Position numbers and translations under genes: made by a program. The notes beneath the pieces are model-generated. The model ran no database searches. It was not told the DNA's origin and saw only the letters and a list, made by a program, of their open reading frames with translations. Shown one piece after another: positions 17,588 to 26,604 of a DNA stretch of 64,000 nt. Positions within the stretch are counted from its first letter, which is position 1. Every line of letters starts with the position of its first letter. The stretch is from Luteimonas gilva. GTDB lineage: Bacteria > Pseudomonadota > Gammaproteobacteria > Xanthomonadales > Xanthomonadaceae. The stretch spans positions 806,001 to 870,000 of the forward strand of contig NZ_SZUA01000002.1 in the NCBI RefSeq assembly GCF_005239095.1, given 5' to 3'.

Positions 17588-18076
17588 GTGGCGCAAGGCG
17601 AGATCCGGATACCGCCCGAAGCGATCGCGGCCCTGCGCCAAGGGCGCACGATCGAGGCGATCAAACTGCTGCGCGAAGCGACCGGCTTGGACCTCAAGCG
17701 GGCCAAGGCCGTCATCGACGCGCGCATCGCCGGCGCGGCCGCGGTCCGCGACCAGGTGGAGTCCGCCAGGTCCGCGTCGAACGAGGCCGCTACCGGCATC
17801 GTATTGCCGCGTGACGCCGCCGAAGCGCTGTCGCGCGGCGAAGTGATCGAGGCGATCAAGCGCCTGCGTGCGGCCAATCCGCAGTTCGACCTGAAGACCG
17901 CCAAAGAACTGGTCGAGCAGCACCGGCACGGAAACCGGGCGACGGCGGCCGTGCCGGTGATGCAGAAGCGCGTGCCGACTGTGGTCGAAGGCGACCGCGG
18001 CAGCCACGGCTGGCTGTGGCTGGTCGCATTGGCGGCGATTTTCGCGCTCTGGTATTTCTTTTCGGGGCAGGGCTGA
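17588..18076 (+). CDS. Membrane-anchored protein with two ribosomal L7/L12-like domains
   Basis: A 162-residue protein with two copies of a short motif resembling the C-terminal domain of ribosomal protein L7/L12: residues 10-46 (RQGRTIEAIKLLREATGLDL, KRAKAVID) and 78-113 (SRGEVIEAIKRLRAANPQFD, LKTAKELVE). A single hydrophobic segment at about 142-158 (WLWLVALAAIFALWYFF) sits at the very end. It therefore looks like a tail-anchored inner-membrane protein with a cytoplasmic double domain. GTG 17588 is chosen because GGGGTAGG lies before it; the in-frame ATG 17552 would add 12 residues. No ribosomal function is implied, and the true ligand is unknown. Its stop is two bases from the next start. 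Confidence 0.6.
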   Translation: MAQGEIRIPPEAIAALRQGRTIEAIKLLREATGLDLKRAKAVIDARIAGAAAVRDQVESARSASNEAATGIVLPRDAAEALSRGEVIEAIKRLRAANPQFDLKTAKELVEQHRHGNRATAAVPVMQKRVPTVVEGDRGSHGWLWLVALAAIFALWYFFSGQG

Positions 18077-18078
18077 CG

Positions 18079-19140
18079 ATGCGGGCGAACGCGATGCGCC
18101 TGGCGGCGCTGCTGTGCGCATTGGCGCTGCCGATCGGCTGCGCGACGGGAGGCAAGACGGTGCAGGAATCGGTCGACGCGCTGATGCGCGATTACGCGGG
18201 CGACGGCCCGGGCGCTTCGGTGCTGGTGATCCAGGACGGCAAGCCGGTCGTCGAACGCGCCTACGGCTTCGCCGACTTGGAAGCGCGCACGCCGGCGACG
18301 CCGCGCAGCAACTACCGCCTGGCTTCGGTCAGCAAGCAGTTCACCGCCACGGCCGTGCTGCTGCTGGCGCGCGACGGCAAGCTCGGCCTGGACGATCCGG
18401 TGCGCAAGTGGCTGCCTTCGTTGCCGGCCAAGGCGGCGGATGCGATCACGATCAAGCATCTGCTCACCCATACTTCGGGCCTGATCGACTACGAAGACCT
18501 GATGGCCGAAGACGCCACCGAACAGGTCCACGACGCCGACGTGCTGCGCCTGCTCGAAACGCAGGACCGTACCTATTTCGCGCCGGGCGCCGATTACCGT
18601 TACAGCAACAGCGGCTACGCCTTGCTCGCGCTGATCGTCGAAAAAGCCTCCGGCAAGCGCTACGCCGATGTCCTGCGCGAACGGATCTTCCTGCCCTTGG
18701 GCATGGACCGTACCGTCGCTTACGAAAAAGGAATATCCGAAGTCGCCGACCGCGCCTACGGCTACAGCCTGATCGACGGCCGTTGGCGGCGCACCGACCA
18801 AAGCTCCACCAGCGCGGTGCTGGGCGACGGCGGCATCTATTCGTCGATCGACGACTTGGCCAAGTGGGACGCCGCGCAATACGACGATCGCCTGCTCGAC
18901 GCGCAGTCGCGCAAGCTCGCCACCACGCCTTGGACCAAGACCGACGATCCGGCGATCGAATACGGCTACGGCTGGCGCATCACCGGCGAAACCTTGTGGC
19001 ATTCGGGCGAAACGATCGGTTTCCGCAACGTGATCGTGCGCTATCCGCAGCGCCGCTTGACGGTGATGGTGCTGACCAACCGCGACGATCCCGAGCCTTA
19101 CCGCACCGCGCTGCGCATCGCGGAACTGTTCCTGCGCTAG
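18079..19140 (+). CDS. Serine hydrolase, class C beta-lactamase/PBP family, lipoprotein
   Basis: A 353-residue member of the beta-lactamase/D-alanyl-D-alanine carboxypeptidase-like family (SxxK serine hydrolases, also including EstB-type esterases). Lipobox LPIGC with the lipidated cysteine at residue 21 predicts a membrane-anchored periplasmic protein. Catalytic motifs: S83-V-S-K86 in RLASVSKQFTA and Y175-S-N177 in YRYSNSGYALLAL; a late HSGETIGFRN could provide the third motif. The start is placed at ATG 18079, two bases after the upstream stop. True beta-lactamase activity cannot be inferred; most such single-domain homologues are peptidases or esterases. Confidence 0.82.
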   Translation: MRANAMRLAALLCALALPIGCATGGKTVQESVDALMRDYAGDGPGASVLVIQDGKPVVERAYGFADLEARTPATPRSNYRLASVSKQFTATAVLLLARDGKLGLDDPVRKWLPSLPAKAADAITIKHLLTHTSGLIDYEDLMAEDATEQVHDADVLRLLETQDRTYFAPGADYRYSNSGYALLALIVEKASGKRYADVLRERIFLPLGMDRTVAYEKGISEVADRAYGYSLIDGRWRRTDQSSTSAVLGDGGIYSSIDDLAKWDAAQYDDRLLDAQSRKLATTPWTKTDDPAIEYGYGWRITGETLWHSGETIGFRNVIVRYPQRRLTVMVLTNRDDPEPYRTALRIAELFLR

Positions 19141-19143
19141 CGC

Positions 19144-19755
19144 CTAGGTGCGCGCGACGCGCGCCTTGTCCGCGGATTTTTCCGCCATGCGCCGGTCGAT
19201 GCCGTCCAGCAGCAGATCGGACGCGGTCTTGAGCGCGGCGAAAAACAGCACCGAACCGCTGCCGCCGAAGACCGAGCCGACGATGATCGCCAAATGCATC
19301 GGCACCACCCGCAGGTAAGGCGTGAACATCAGCGCGCCCAGATTGGGCCGTCCGCGCAGATCCGCGGCGTGCTGGACCGCATAGGTCTGGCGCTGCGACA
19401 GCGCGAAGGACACGCCGCAGGCCAGCAGTATCAGCGCGTCGCGCAGCTGCCCGACCGGATGCTCCGCGCACAGGAATATCAAATAGGCGAGGTGGAAGAA
19501 GCCGTAATGGAGAGTGAAGAACAGGGCGGTGGAGCGTTTTCCCGCTTCGTTCTCCGGCACCGGCTGGTCGTTGGAAGTGAAGCCTTCGGTGCTGAAATCC
19601 GCCAGCTGGAGCATGCGTTTGCGCGCGTACCCGCCGACGATCACGCTCTGGATCCAATACGGCCATAGCAGCCAACCCACGTCCCAACGGAAAAACAACG
19701 CCGCGGCCAAAGTCGCGGCGTTGCTCAACAGCAGGTTGCGGGCGGAAGGGTTCAA
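19144..19755 (-). CDS. DUF6498-like membrane protein, probable TTG start
   Basis: About 203 residues with several hydrophobic stretches (LLLSNAATLAAALFFRW, WLLWPYWIQSVIVGGYA, FFTLHYGFFHLAYLIFLCA, DALILLACGVSFALS, RVVPMHLAIIVGSVFGG, SVLFFAALKTASDLLLDG), so an inner-membrane protein. It resembles DUF6498 proteins (from memory). No ATG is available without running into cysK, so TTG 19755 is proposed; it leaves a short gap after the cysK stop (19766). It ends three bases after the convergent serine hydrolase. Probably translated with cysK as a second gene; function unknown. Confidence 0.55.
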   Translation of the reverse strand: MNPSARNLLLSNAATLAAALFFRWDVGWLLWPYWIQSVIVGGYARKRMLQLADFSTEGFTSNDQPVPENEAGKRSTALFFTLHYGFFHLAYLIFLCAEHPVGQLRDALILLACGVSFALSQRQTYAVQHAADLRGRPNLGALMFTPYLRVVPMHLAIIVGSVFGGSGSVLFFAALKTASDLLLDGIDRRMAEKSADKARVART

Positions 19756-19765
19756 AGTCCGCCCG

Positions 19766-20722
19766 TCAGCCCAGAGAAGCCAGCCATTCGTCGTCGGAGC
19801 CTTCGTTGACGCCTTCGAACAGGAAGGTCGACAGATAGCGTTCGCCGGTATCGGGCAGCATCGCCAGGATCGCGTCGCCGTCCTTCGCCGACTTCGCCAC
19901 TTCCAGCGCCGCGGCCACGGTGGCGCCGGCCGAGATGCCGACAAACACGCCTTCTTCCGAGGCCAGGCGGCGCGCGGTGTCGCGGGCCAGCACGTCGTCG
20001 ATCGGCAGGATCTGCGCCGCGGCATCGCGGTTCAGCACCGCCGGAACGAAATCCGGCGTCCAGCCTTGGATCTTGTGCGGCTGCCATTCCTTGCCGCTCA
20101 GCAGCGAAGCGCCGGCCGGTTCGCAAGCGGTGACCTTCACTTCCGGGCGCGCGACTTTAAGCACTTCGCCCACGCCCGTCAGCGTGCCGCCGGTGCCCCA
20201 GCCGGTGACGAAATGGTCGAGCCGGCGGCCGGCGAAATCGCGCAGGATTTCAGCCGCGGTGGTTTGCCGATGATAAGCGGGATTGGCCGGATTCTCGAAT
20301 TGCCGCGCCAGGAACCAGCCGTGCTTCTTCGCCAACTCCTCGGCGCGGCGCACCATGCCGCTGCCGCGTTCGGCGGCCGGCGTCAGGATCACTTTCGCGC
20401 CGTAAGCGCGCATCAGTTTGCGGCGCTCGATCGAGAAGGTTTCCGACATCGTCGCGACGAATTTGTAGCCGCGCGCCGCGCACACCATCGCCAAGGCGAC
20501 GCCGGTATTGCCGGACGTGGCCTCGATCACGGTGTCGCCGGGCTTCAACACGCCTTTGGCTTCGGCGTCCAGAATGATGGCGATGGCGAGGCGGTCTTTG
20601 ACCGAGCCGCCGGGATTGAACGATTCGACCTTGGCGTAGAGTTCGACGTTCGCCGGCGCGATGCGCCGCAGGCGCACGACCGGCGTGCGGCCGATCGTGT
20701 CGAGGATGCTGTCGTGGATCAT
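19766..20722 (-). CDS. cysK: Cysteine synthase A (O-acetylserine sulfhydrylase)
   Basis: A 318-residue PLP enzyme that makes cysteine from O-acetylserine and sulfide. PLP lysine Lys42 in NPGGSVKDRLAIAI, the phosphate/substrate loop TSGNTG at residues 69-74, and the GTGGTLTGVGEVLK phosphate-cup glycines are present. Start ATG 20722 follows GGAGCGAAGCC; the frame upstream is open but would give a non-conserved extension. It is near the beginning of a minus-strand pair with the membrane protein at 19144. No sulfur-regulator site was identified upstream. Confidence 0.95.
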   Translation of the reverse strand: MIHDSILDTIGRTPVVRLRRIAPANVELYAKVESFNPGGSVKDRLAIAIILDAEAKGVLKPGDTVIEATSGNTGVALAMVCAARGYKFVATMSETFSIERRKLMRAYGAKVILTPAAERGSGMVRRAEELAKKHGWFLARQFENPANPAYHRQTTAAEILRDFAGRRLDHFVTGWGTGGTLTGVGEVLKVARPEVKVTACEPAGASLLSGKEWQPHKIQGWTPDFVPAVLNRDAAAQILPIDDVLARDTARRLASEEGVFVGISAGATVAAALEVAKSAKDGDAILAMLPDTGERYLSTFLFEGVNEGSDDEWLASLG

Positions 20723-20922
20723 GGCTTCGCTCCTGAGCGGGGGATCGGGCGGATTCCGGAATGAAATGCGTGTGCCGATAGCAAGCGATACGCGAAACGG
20801 ACACAGGACGGGACGCCCGCGATGCCAGACTGCCGCGTAACGCACGCGAGCGCCAGCGGTTGACCGGAACGGGGCGTTCCGCGCCATGGCCGATGGCATA
20901 CGTGGGTGTCACGGCCAAAGGC

Positions 20923-20928
20923 TAGAAT
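20923..20928 (+). promoter_or_regulatory. Possible -10 box for the RND efflux pair
   Basis: TAGAAT, about 30 bases before the adaptor ATG at 20959; the -35 side is poor. Confidence 0.3.
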
Positions 20929-20958
20929 CGACGGGATTTGATCCGACCGACCGCGCGA

Positions 20959-22026
20959 ATGCCGATCCGACGCCCGTTCCTCGCCCTTCCGTTCCTGGCC
21001 TTGTGCCTGGCCGTGGCCGCTTGCGGCAAGGACGAGGCCGGCGACCGCCGGCAGCCGCCCGCCACCGTCACCACGATCCGTTTGCAACCGGTGCGCTGGA
21101 GCGACGAACTGACCGCGCTGGGCACGGCCAAGGCGCGCGAATCGGTCGACATCACCGCCAGCGTCACCCAGACCGTGGCGAGCGTGGATTTCGACAGCGG
21201 GCAGTTCGTCAAACGCGGCCAGGGCCTGGTCACGCTGACCCAGGGCCAGCAGAGCGCCAGCGTCGCCGAAGCGCAGGCGTCCTTGCGCGATGCCGAGCAG
21301 CTGTACGACCGCAACCGCCGCCTCGCCGACCAGCAACTGATCGCGCGTTCGGAACTGGAAACCCAGCGCACGGCTTTGGAAGCGGCGCGCGCGCGCCTCG
21401 CCGCGCAACGCGCCACGGTCGCCGACCGCGTGATCCGCGCGCCTTTCGACGGCGTGCTCGGCCTGCGCTTGGTCAGCGCCGGCACCTTGGTGACGCCGGG
21501 CACGCCGATCACCACGCTCGACGACGTTTCGCTGATCAAGTTGGATTTCACCTTCCCCGAGTCGGCGCTGTCGCAATTGGCCGTGGGCCAACGCGTCAGC
21601 GCGCGCAGCGACGCGTGGCCCGATGCCGTTTTCGAAGGCACGATCGCCACCATCGATTCGCGCGTCGATCCCGCTACCCGCGCGGTGACGGTGCGCGCCG
21701 AAATCCCGAACCCTGACGGCAAGCTGCGCCCCGGCATGCTGCTCGAGGTCGGCGTCGAGCGCGCCGCGCGCCAAACCCTCGCCATCCCCGAATTGGCGCT
21801 GCAGCAGTCCGGCGCCAACGCCAGCGTGTTCCGGGTCGAGGCGGGCAACAAGGTCAAGCAGGTGCCGGTGAAGATCGGCGCGCGCCGGCGCGGCGAAGTG
21901 GAGATCGTCGAAGGCTTGAAGGCCGGCGACCGCATCGTCGTTGACGGCACGGTCAAGCTGCGCGACGGCTCCGCGATCCAGGACGTGACCCAACAGCAGG
22001 CGACCGCGCAAGCGGACGAAGGCTGA
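20959..22026 (+). CDS. RND efflux periplasmic adaptor (membrane fusion protein), lipoprotein
   Basis: A 355-residue adaptor that bridges an inner-membrane RND pump and an outer-membrane channel. Lipoprotein signal with lipidated Cys22 (LAVAAC). Mature domains in order: barrel-sandwich/biotinyl-lipoyl half (TVASVDFDSGQFVKRGQGLV), a short helical hairpin of about 60-70 residues, the lipoyl half (VIRAPFDGVLGLRLVSAG), a beta-barrel domain (FPESALSQLAVGQRVSA) and a membrane-proximal C-terminal part (VDGTVKLRDGSAIQDV). The ATG at 20959 is preferred over an upstream TTG. The pump gene follows 3 bases later, so the two are co-transcribed. An outer-membrane partner is not encoded here. Confidence 0.92.
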   Translation: MPIRRPFLALPFLALCLAVAACGKDEAGDRRQPPATVTTIRLQPVRWSDELTALGTAKARESVDITASVTQTVASVDFDSGQFVKRGQGLVTLTQGQQSASVAEAQASLRDAEQLYDRNRRLADQQLIARSELETQRTALEAARARLAAQRATVADRVIRAPFDGVLGLRLVSAGTLVTPGTPITTLDDVSLIKLDFTFPESALSQLAVGQRVSARSDAWPDAVFEGTIATIDSRVDPATRAVTVRAEIPNPDGKLRPGMLLEVGVERAARQTLAIPELALQQSGANASVFRVEAGNKVKQVPVKIGARRRGEVEIVEGLKAGDRIVVDGTVKLRDGSAIQDVTQQQATAQADEG

Positions 22027-22029
22027 GCC

Positions 22030-25000
22030 ATGTTCTTATCGGACGTTTCGATCAAGCGTCCCGTCTTCGCGACGGTGATGTCGCTCATCCTGATCGTGCT
22101 GGGCGTGGTGGCCTTCACCCGCCTGCCGCTGCGCGAATTGCCGGACGTGGATCCGCCCATCGTCTCGGTGAGCGCCAGCTACACCGGCGCCTCGGCGGCG
22201 GTGGTGGAAAGCCGCATCACGCAAGTGCTGGAAGACGCGATCAGCGGCATCGAAGGCGTGGATTTGATCACCGCCGACAGCCGCAACGGCCGTTCCAACA
22301 TCAATATCGAATTCACCCTGACCCGCGACATCGAAGGCGCGGCCAACGACGTGCGCGACGCGATCAGCCGCGTCGCCAACCGGTTGCCGCCCGAAATCGA
22401 TCCGCCGCAGGTGTCCAAGCAGCAGAGCGACTCCGCGCCGATCATGTTCTTCAACCTCAGCGATCCGAACATGACCGCCGAGGAACTCACCGACTACGCC
22501 GACCGCTATCTGGCCGACCAGTTTTCGTCGATCGACGGCGTGTCCTCGGTCAACATCGGCGGCGGCCAGCGCTACGCCATGCGCGTGTGGCTGGACGACA
22601 AGGCGATGGCCGCGCGCGGGCTGACCGTCGACGACATCAACGGCGCGCTGCAGCGCGAGAACGTCGAGTTGCCGGGCGGCAGCCTGGAATCGACCGACCG
22701 CGATTTTTCGCTGCGGGTGATGCGCGGCTATCTCACGCCGGAAAACTTCGAGGAACTGGCGGTCGGCAAGGGCAGCGACGGCCATGTGATCAAGCTGCGC
22801 GAGGTGGCGCGGGTCGAACTGGGTTCGGAGGAACGCCGCTCCTATTACCACGGCAACGGCGTGCCGCAGGTCGGCATGGGCATCGTCGCCACGTCCACGG
22901 CGAACCAGCTGGAAGTGGCGCACAAGGCCCGGGAATTGGCCGACCGCATGGGCGCCTCGCTGCCCAAGGGCATGAACATCGCCCTGGCCTTCGATTCGAC
23001 GGTCTTCGTGGACGCGGCGGTGGAGGAGGTCTACAAGACCCTGGCCGAGGCGATCGCTTTGGTGCTGCTGGTGGTGTTCGTGTTCCTGGGCAGCGTGCGC
23101 GCCTCGCTGATCCCGGCGGTGACCGTGCCGGTGTGCATCACCGCCGCGTTCATCGCGCTGTACGCGTTCGGATTCTCGATCAACCAGCTGACGCTGTTGT
23201 CGCTGGTGCTGTCGATCGGCCTGGTGGTGGACGACGCGATCGTCGTGCTGGAGAACTGCCAGCGCCGCGTCGACCTGGGCGAGCCGCCGCTGCTGGCCGC
23301 CGCGCGCGGCACGGGCCAGGTGGCGTTCGCGGTGGTCGCCACGACCGTCGTGCTGATCGCGGTGTTCCTGCCGATCGCCTTCATGGAAGGCAACCAAGGA
23401 CGGCTGTTCCGCGAACTGGCGGTGGCCGTTGCCGGCGCGGTGCTGATTTCGGGCTTCGTCGCGCTCACGCTGACGCCGATGATGTGCTCGATCCTGCTGA
23501 AGCCCCACGCATCCGCGGGTCCTTCCGCGAACAGCCCGGCCGTCCCTGGCCGGACTCTCCATAAAGCGAAAGGCTTCAACAACTGGGTCAACGATCGCCT
23601 CGACAACCTGACGCGCTGGTATCGCAACGTGCTCGGCAAAGTGATCGGGCGCGGCTGGCTGCTGGCGATCGCGATGCTGATCACCTTCGCCATCAGCGGC
23701 TTGCTGTTCAAGCTGGTGCCTTCGGAGCTCGCGCCGGTCGAGGATCGCGGCAACTTCAACGTCAACGTCACCGGGCCGGAGGGCGCGGGCTACGACTATA
23801 TGGTCAAGCAGATGGCCGAAGTCGAGAAGCGGTTGCTGGCCTACGCCAGCGGCGATAGGCCCATCAGCCGCGTGATCACGCGCGTGCCCGGCGGTTTCGG
23901 CGGCAGCGCGGGGGTGATGAACAGCGGCCGCGCGACCGTCTTCCTGAAGCCGTGGAACGAGCGCGACGTCACCACCCAGCAGGTGATGGAAGAAGTACGC
24001 AAGAACTTGTCCGACCTTCCCGGCGTGCGCATCACCGCGGACGTGCAGCAGGGCCTGGTGCGCGGCGGCGGCCGGCCGGTGCAATTCGTGTTGCGCGGGC
24101 CCACTTACGAAACGCTGGCGCAGTGGCGCGACCGCATGGTGCGCCGCATGGACGAGAATCCCCGGCTGCTCAACGCAGACTACGACTACAAGGAAACGCT
24201 GCCGCAGATCCAGGTCAACATCGACAAGTCGCGCGCCGCGGACCTCGGCGTGCCGGTGCAAGCGATCGGCAACACGCTGCAGACCATGCTCGGCTCGTTG
24301 CGCTCGGGCACGTACCAGAAGGACGGTCAAGAGTATTACGTGATGACCCAAGCCGCGCTGGAGGACCGGCGCAGTCCGGCCGACATCACCGGCTTGTACG
24401 TGCGTTCCACCACCACCAACCAGCTGATTCCGCTGTCGAACCTGGTGAAGCTGGAAGAGATCGCCGAAGCCGGCACGCTCAGCCGCTTCAACCGGATGCG
24501 CGCCATCACGCTCACCGCCGGCCTGGCGCCGGGCTACACGGTCGGCGAGGCGCTCGAATACCTGCGCGGGCTGGCCGCGCAAGAACTGCCGCCGGAAGCG
24601 CAGATCGACTACAAGGGCGAATCGCGCGAGTTCCAGAAATCCAGCAGCGCGATCTTCTTCACCTTCGGCATGGCGTTGCTGGTGGTGTTCCTGGTGCTGG
24701 CGGCGCAGTTCGAGAGCTTCCTGCATCCGATCGTAATCATGCTGACCGTGCCGCTGGCCATGCTCGGCGCGCTGATCGGCTTGTCGATCTGGGGCACCAG
24801 CCTGAACCTGTACAGCCAGATCGGCATCGTCATGCTCGTGGGCCTGGCGGCGAAGAACGGCATCCTGATCGTCGAATTCGCCAACCAGCTGCGCGACGAA
24901 GGGCGCAGCGTCGCCGAAGCGATCGTGGAATCGGCCGCCGTGCGCTTGCGTCCGATCCTGATGACCTCGGTGGCGATGATCTGCGGCGCGATCCCGCTGA

Positions 25001-25206
25001 TGCTGTCCACCGGCGCCGGCGCGGCCAGCCGCTCGGCGATCGGCGTGGTGATCGTGTTCGGCGTGGCGTTCTCGACCCTGCTGTCGCTGTTCGCGGTGCC
25101 CGCGTTCTACAGCCTGCTGGCGCGCTTCACCCATTCGCCGGAAGCCGTGGCGCACGAACTGGCCAAGCTGGAGAAGGAAGTCCCGCCTGTCGGCGGCCAT
25201 GCCTGA
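22030..25206 (+). CDS. RND efflux pump permease, HAE1 family
   Basis: A 1058-residue inner-membrane proton-driven drug exporter. The N-terminal MFLSDVSIKRPVFATVMSL is the usual AcrB-type start. The proton-relay aspartate pair is visible in the central transmembrane helix 4 as GLVVDDAIVVLENCQRR, and the second half repeats the topology (VMLVGLAAKNGILIVEFANQLRDEG, TM10 with the conserved Lys). The porter-domain loops are the expected length. It is encoded 3 bases after its adaptor. Closest to multidrug (HAE1) rather than heavy-metal pumps because of the DD motif and lack of metal-binding signatures. Substrate unknown. Confidence 0.94.
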   Translation: MFLSDVSIKRPVFATVMSLILIVLGVVAFTRLPLRELPDVDPPIVSVSASYTGASAAVVESRITQVLEDAISGIEGVDLITADSRNGRSNINIEFTLTRDIEGAANDVRDAISRVANRLPPEIDPPQVSKQQSDSAPIMFFNLSDPNMTAEELTDYADRYLADQFSSIDGVSSVNIGGGQRYAMRVWLDDKAMAARGLTVDDINGALQRENVELPGGSLESTDRDFSLRVMRGYLTPENFEELAVGKGSDGHVIKLREVARVELGSEERRSYYHGNGVPQVGMGIVATSTANQLEVAHKARELADRMGASLPKGMNIALAFDSTVFVDAAVEEVYKTLAEAIALVLLVVFVFLGSVRASLIPAVTVPVCITAAFIALYAFGFSINQLTLLSLVLSIGLVVDDAIVVLENCQRRVDLGEPPLLAAARGTGQVAFAVVATTVVLIAVFLPIAFMEGNQGRLFRELAVAVAGAVLISGFVALTLTPMMCSILLKPHASAGPSANSPAVPGRTLHKAKGFNNWVNDRLDNLTRWYRNVLGKVIGRGWLLAIAMLITFAISGLLFKLVPSELAPVEDRGNFNVNVTGPEGAGYDYMVKQMAEVEKRLLAYASGDRPISRVITRVPGGFGGSAGVMNSGRATVFLKPWNERDVTTQQVMEEVRKNLSDLPGVRITADVQQGLVRGGGRPVQFVLRGPTYETLAQWRDRMVRRMDENPRLLNADYDYKETLPQIQVNIDKSRAADLGVPVQAIGNTLQTMLGSLRSGTYQKDGQEYYVMTQAALEDRRSPADITGLYVRSTTTNQLIPLSNLVKLEEIAEAGTLSRFNRMRAITLTAGLAPGYTVGEALEYLRGLAAQELPPEAQIDYKGESREFQKSSSAIFFTFGMALLVVFLVLAAQFESFLHPIVIMLTVPLAMLGALIGLSIWGTSLNLYSQIGIVMLVGLAAKNGILIVEFANQLRDEGRSVAEAIVESAAVRLRPILMTSVAMICGAIPLMLSTGAGAASRSAIGVVIVFGVAFSTLLSLFAVPAFYSLLARFTHSPEAVAHELAKLEKEVPPVGGHA

Positions 25207-25241
25207 TCGCGTATCCTGCCGATGCACGGCAGGAGGCGGAT

Positions 25242-25796
25242 GTGGATTGGCGCGGCACCGAAATCGAAGTGGGCGACGGCATCCGTCTGCGCGCTTGGCG
25301 CGCTGACGATCTGGATGCGCTGGTGCGCCACGCCGACGACGAGCAGGTCTCGCGCGGCGTCAGCGACCGTTTCCCGTGGCCTTACGCCCGCGCCGACGGC
25401 GAAGCCTTTCTGGCCGGCAAAGTGATCGATTTCGACCTCGGCCCGGCCTTCGCCATTGAACTCGGCGGCGAGGCCTGCGGCAGCATCGGTGCGCGCCCCG
25501 GCCGAGGCGAGCGGCGCCATAGCGCGGAATTCGGCTACTGGCTGGGGCGCGAACATTGGGGCCGCGGCCTGATGACCCGGATCGTGGCGGCGTTCGCGCC
25601 TTGGGCGATGCGCGAGCTGCGCTTGTACCGTTTGCAAGCCGGCGTGCTCGACTTCAATATCGGTTCGGCCCGCGTGCTGCAGAAGAACGGCTTCGTCGAA
25701 GAAGGCGCGCAGCGCAACGCGGTGTTCAAACGCGAACGCTTGCACGATCTGCGCGTGTTCGCCAAGACCAGGGATGCGCTCGACGATGGCGCGTGA
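25242..25796 (+). CDS. GNAT N-acetyltransferase
   Basis: A 184-residue acetyltransferase. The GTG start at 25242 is supported by an ideal Shine-Dalgarno (AGGAGG at 25231-25236). The reading frame is continuous with a long open frame through the RND gene, but that part is out of frame for the pump. Motifs: LRAWRADDLDALVRHADDE near the N terminus, the acetyl-CoA-binding region FGYWLGREHWGRGLMTRIVAAF, and AGVLDFNIGSARVLQKNGF at the C terminus, as in RimJ/YjcK-type GNATs. It lies 35 bases after the pump and overlaps the next gene. Substrate unknown. Confidence 0.86.
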   Translation: MDWRGTEIEVGDGIRLRAWRADDLDALVRHADDEQVSRGVSDRFPWPYARADGEAFLAGKVIDFDLGPAFAIELGGEACGSIGARPGRGERRHSAEFGYWLGREHWGRGLMTRIVAAFAPWAMRELRLYRLQAGVLDFNIGSARVLQKNGFVEEGAQRNAVFKRERLHDLRVFAKTRDALDDGA

Positions 25797-26604
25797 ACCG
25801 GATTCGCCGTGGCGCAGCAAGCGGTTGCCTTCGACGGGCGGGCACCAGCCGTCCGAGCGGGTGCAGCGCGCCGATCCGAGGGCGGAGCTGCGCTTGTACG
25901 GTTTCAACGCGGTGCGGGCGGCGTTCGCGCGCCGGCCCGAAGCCTTGCGCAAGCTCTATCTGACCCAGGCGCGCATACCGCAATTGCAGCTCCTGCTGAA
26001 ATGGTGCGTGGCCCATCGCATCGGCTATCGCGTGGTCGAAGAGTCCGATCTGCAGAAACTGGCGGCGAGTTCGCATCACGAGGGCGTGGTGGCGGACGTG
26101 CTGCGCGAGGAACCGCTGACGCTGGAAGCCTGGCTGCGCGATCTGCCGGCGGGACCGCAATGCGCGATCTGGTTGGACGGCGTCGGCAATCCGCACAATC
26201 TCGGCGCGATCCTGCGCTCGGCCGCGCATTTTGGCGCGAGCGCCGTGCTGTTGCCGGAGCATTCGGAGCTGGCGCTGTCCGGCGCTGCGGCACGCGTGGC
26301 CGAAGGCGGCGCCGAAGCGGTGCGGTTCGTGCGGCTGCCGTCCGGCGATCGGGCCATCGCGCGTTTGCGCGAAGCGGGTTTCGGCCTCGCCGCGACCGTC
26401 GTGGAAGGCGGGGAAGACCTGTTCTCCGCGGCATTGCCGTCGCGTTTGATTTATGTGCTCGGCGCCGAAGGCGAGGGCATGGATCGCGGTTTGGCCGCCG
26501 CTTGCGATCTGCGTCTGTCCATTCCCGGCAGCGGTGCGGTCGAGAGCCTCAACGTCGCTTCCGCTTCGGCGGTTCTGTTGGCCGCGTGGTATCCGAAGCG
26601 GTGA
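25786..26604 (+). CDS. TrmH/SpoU-family RNA 2'-O-methyltransferase
   Basis: About 272 residues. The SpoU motifs are clear: motif 1 LDGVGNPHNLGAILRSAAHFG, motif 2 YVLGAEGEGMDR, and motif 3 RLSIPGSGAVESLNVASASAVLLA. The N-terminal part (LRLYGFNAVRAAFARRPEAL) matches the substrate-binding domain of RlmB-like enzymes. It should methylate a ribose 2'-OH in rRNA or tRNA using S-adenosylmethionine in a knotted dimer. ATG 25786 overlaps the end of the GNAT gene; ATG 25774, four codons earlier, is the alternative. It overlaps the following gene in a GTGA junction. rRNA versus tRNA target cannot be told. Confidence 0.87.
   Translation: MAREPDSPWRSKRLPSTGGHQPSERVQRADPRAELRLYGFNAVRAAFARRPEALRKLYLTQARIPQLQLLLKWCVAHRIGYRVVEESDLQKLAASSHHEGVVADVLREEPLTLEAWLRDLPAGPQCAIWLDGVGNPHNLGAILRSAAHFGASAVLLPEHSELALSGAAARVAEGGAEAVRFVRLPSGDRAIARLREAGFGLAATVVEGGEDLFSAALPSRLIYVLGAEGEGMDRGLAAACDLRLSIPGSGAVESLNVASASAVLLAAWYPKR

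Noticed and set aside
22036-25227. A 1063-codon open frame antisense to the RND permease
   Set aside because: Low-complexity His/Asp/Arg/Gln-rich antisense translation of a well-characterised gene; no homology-like motif.
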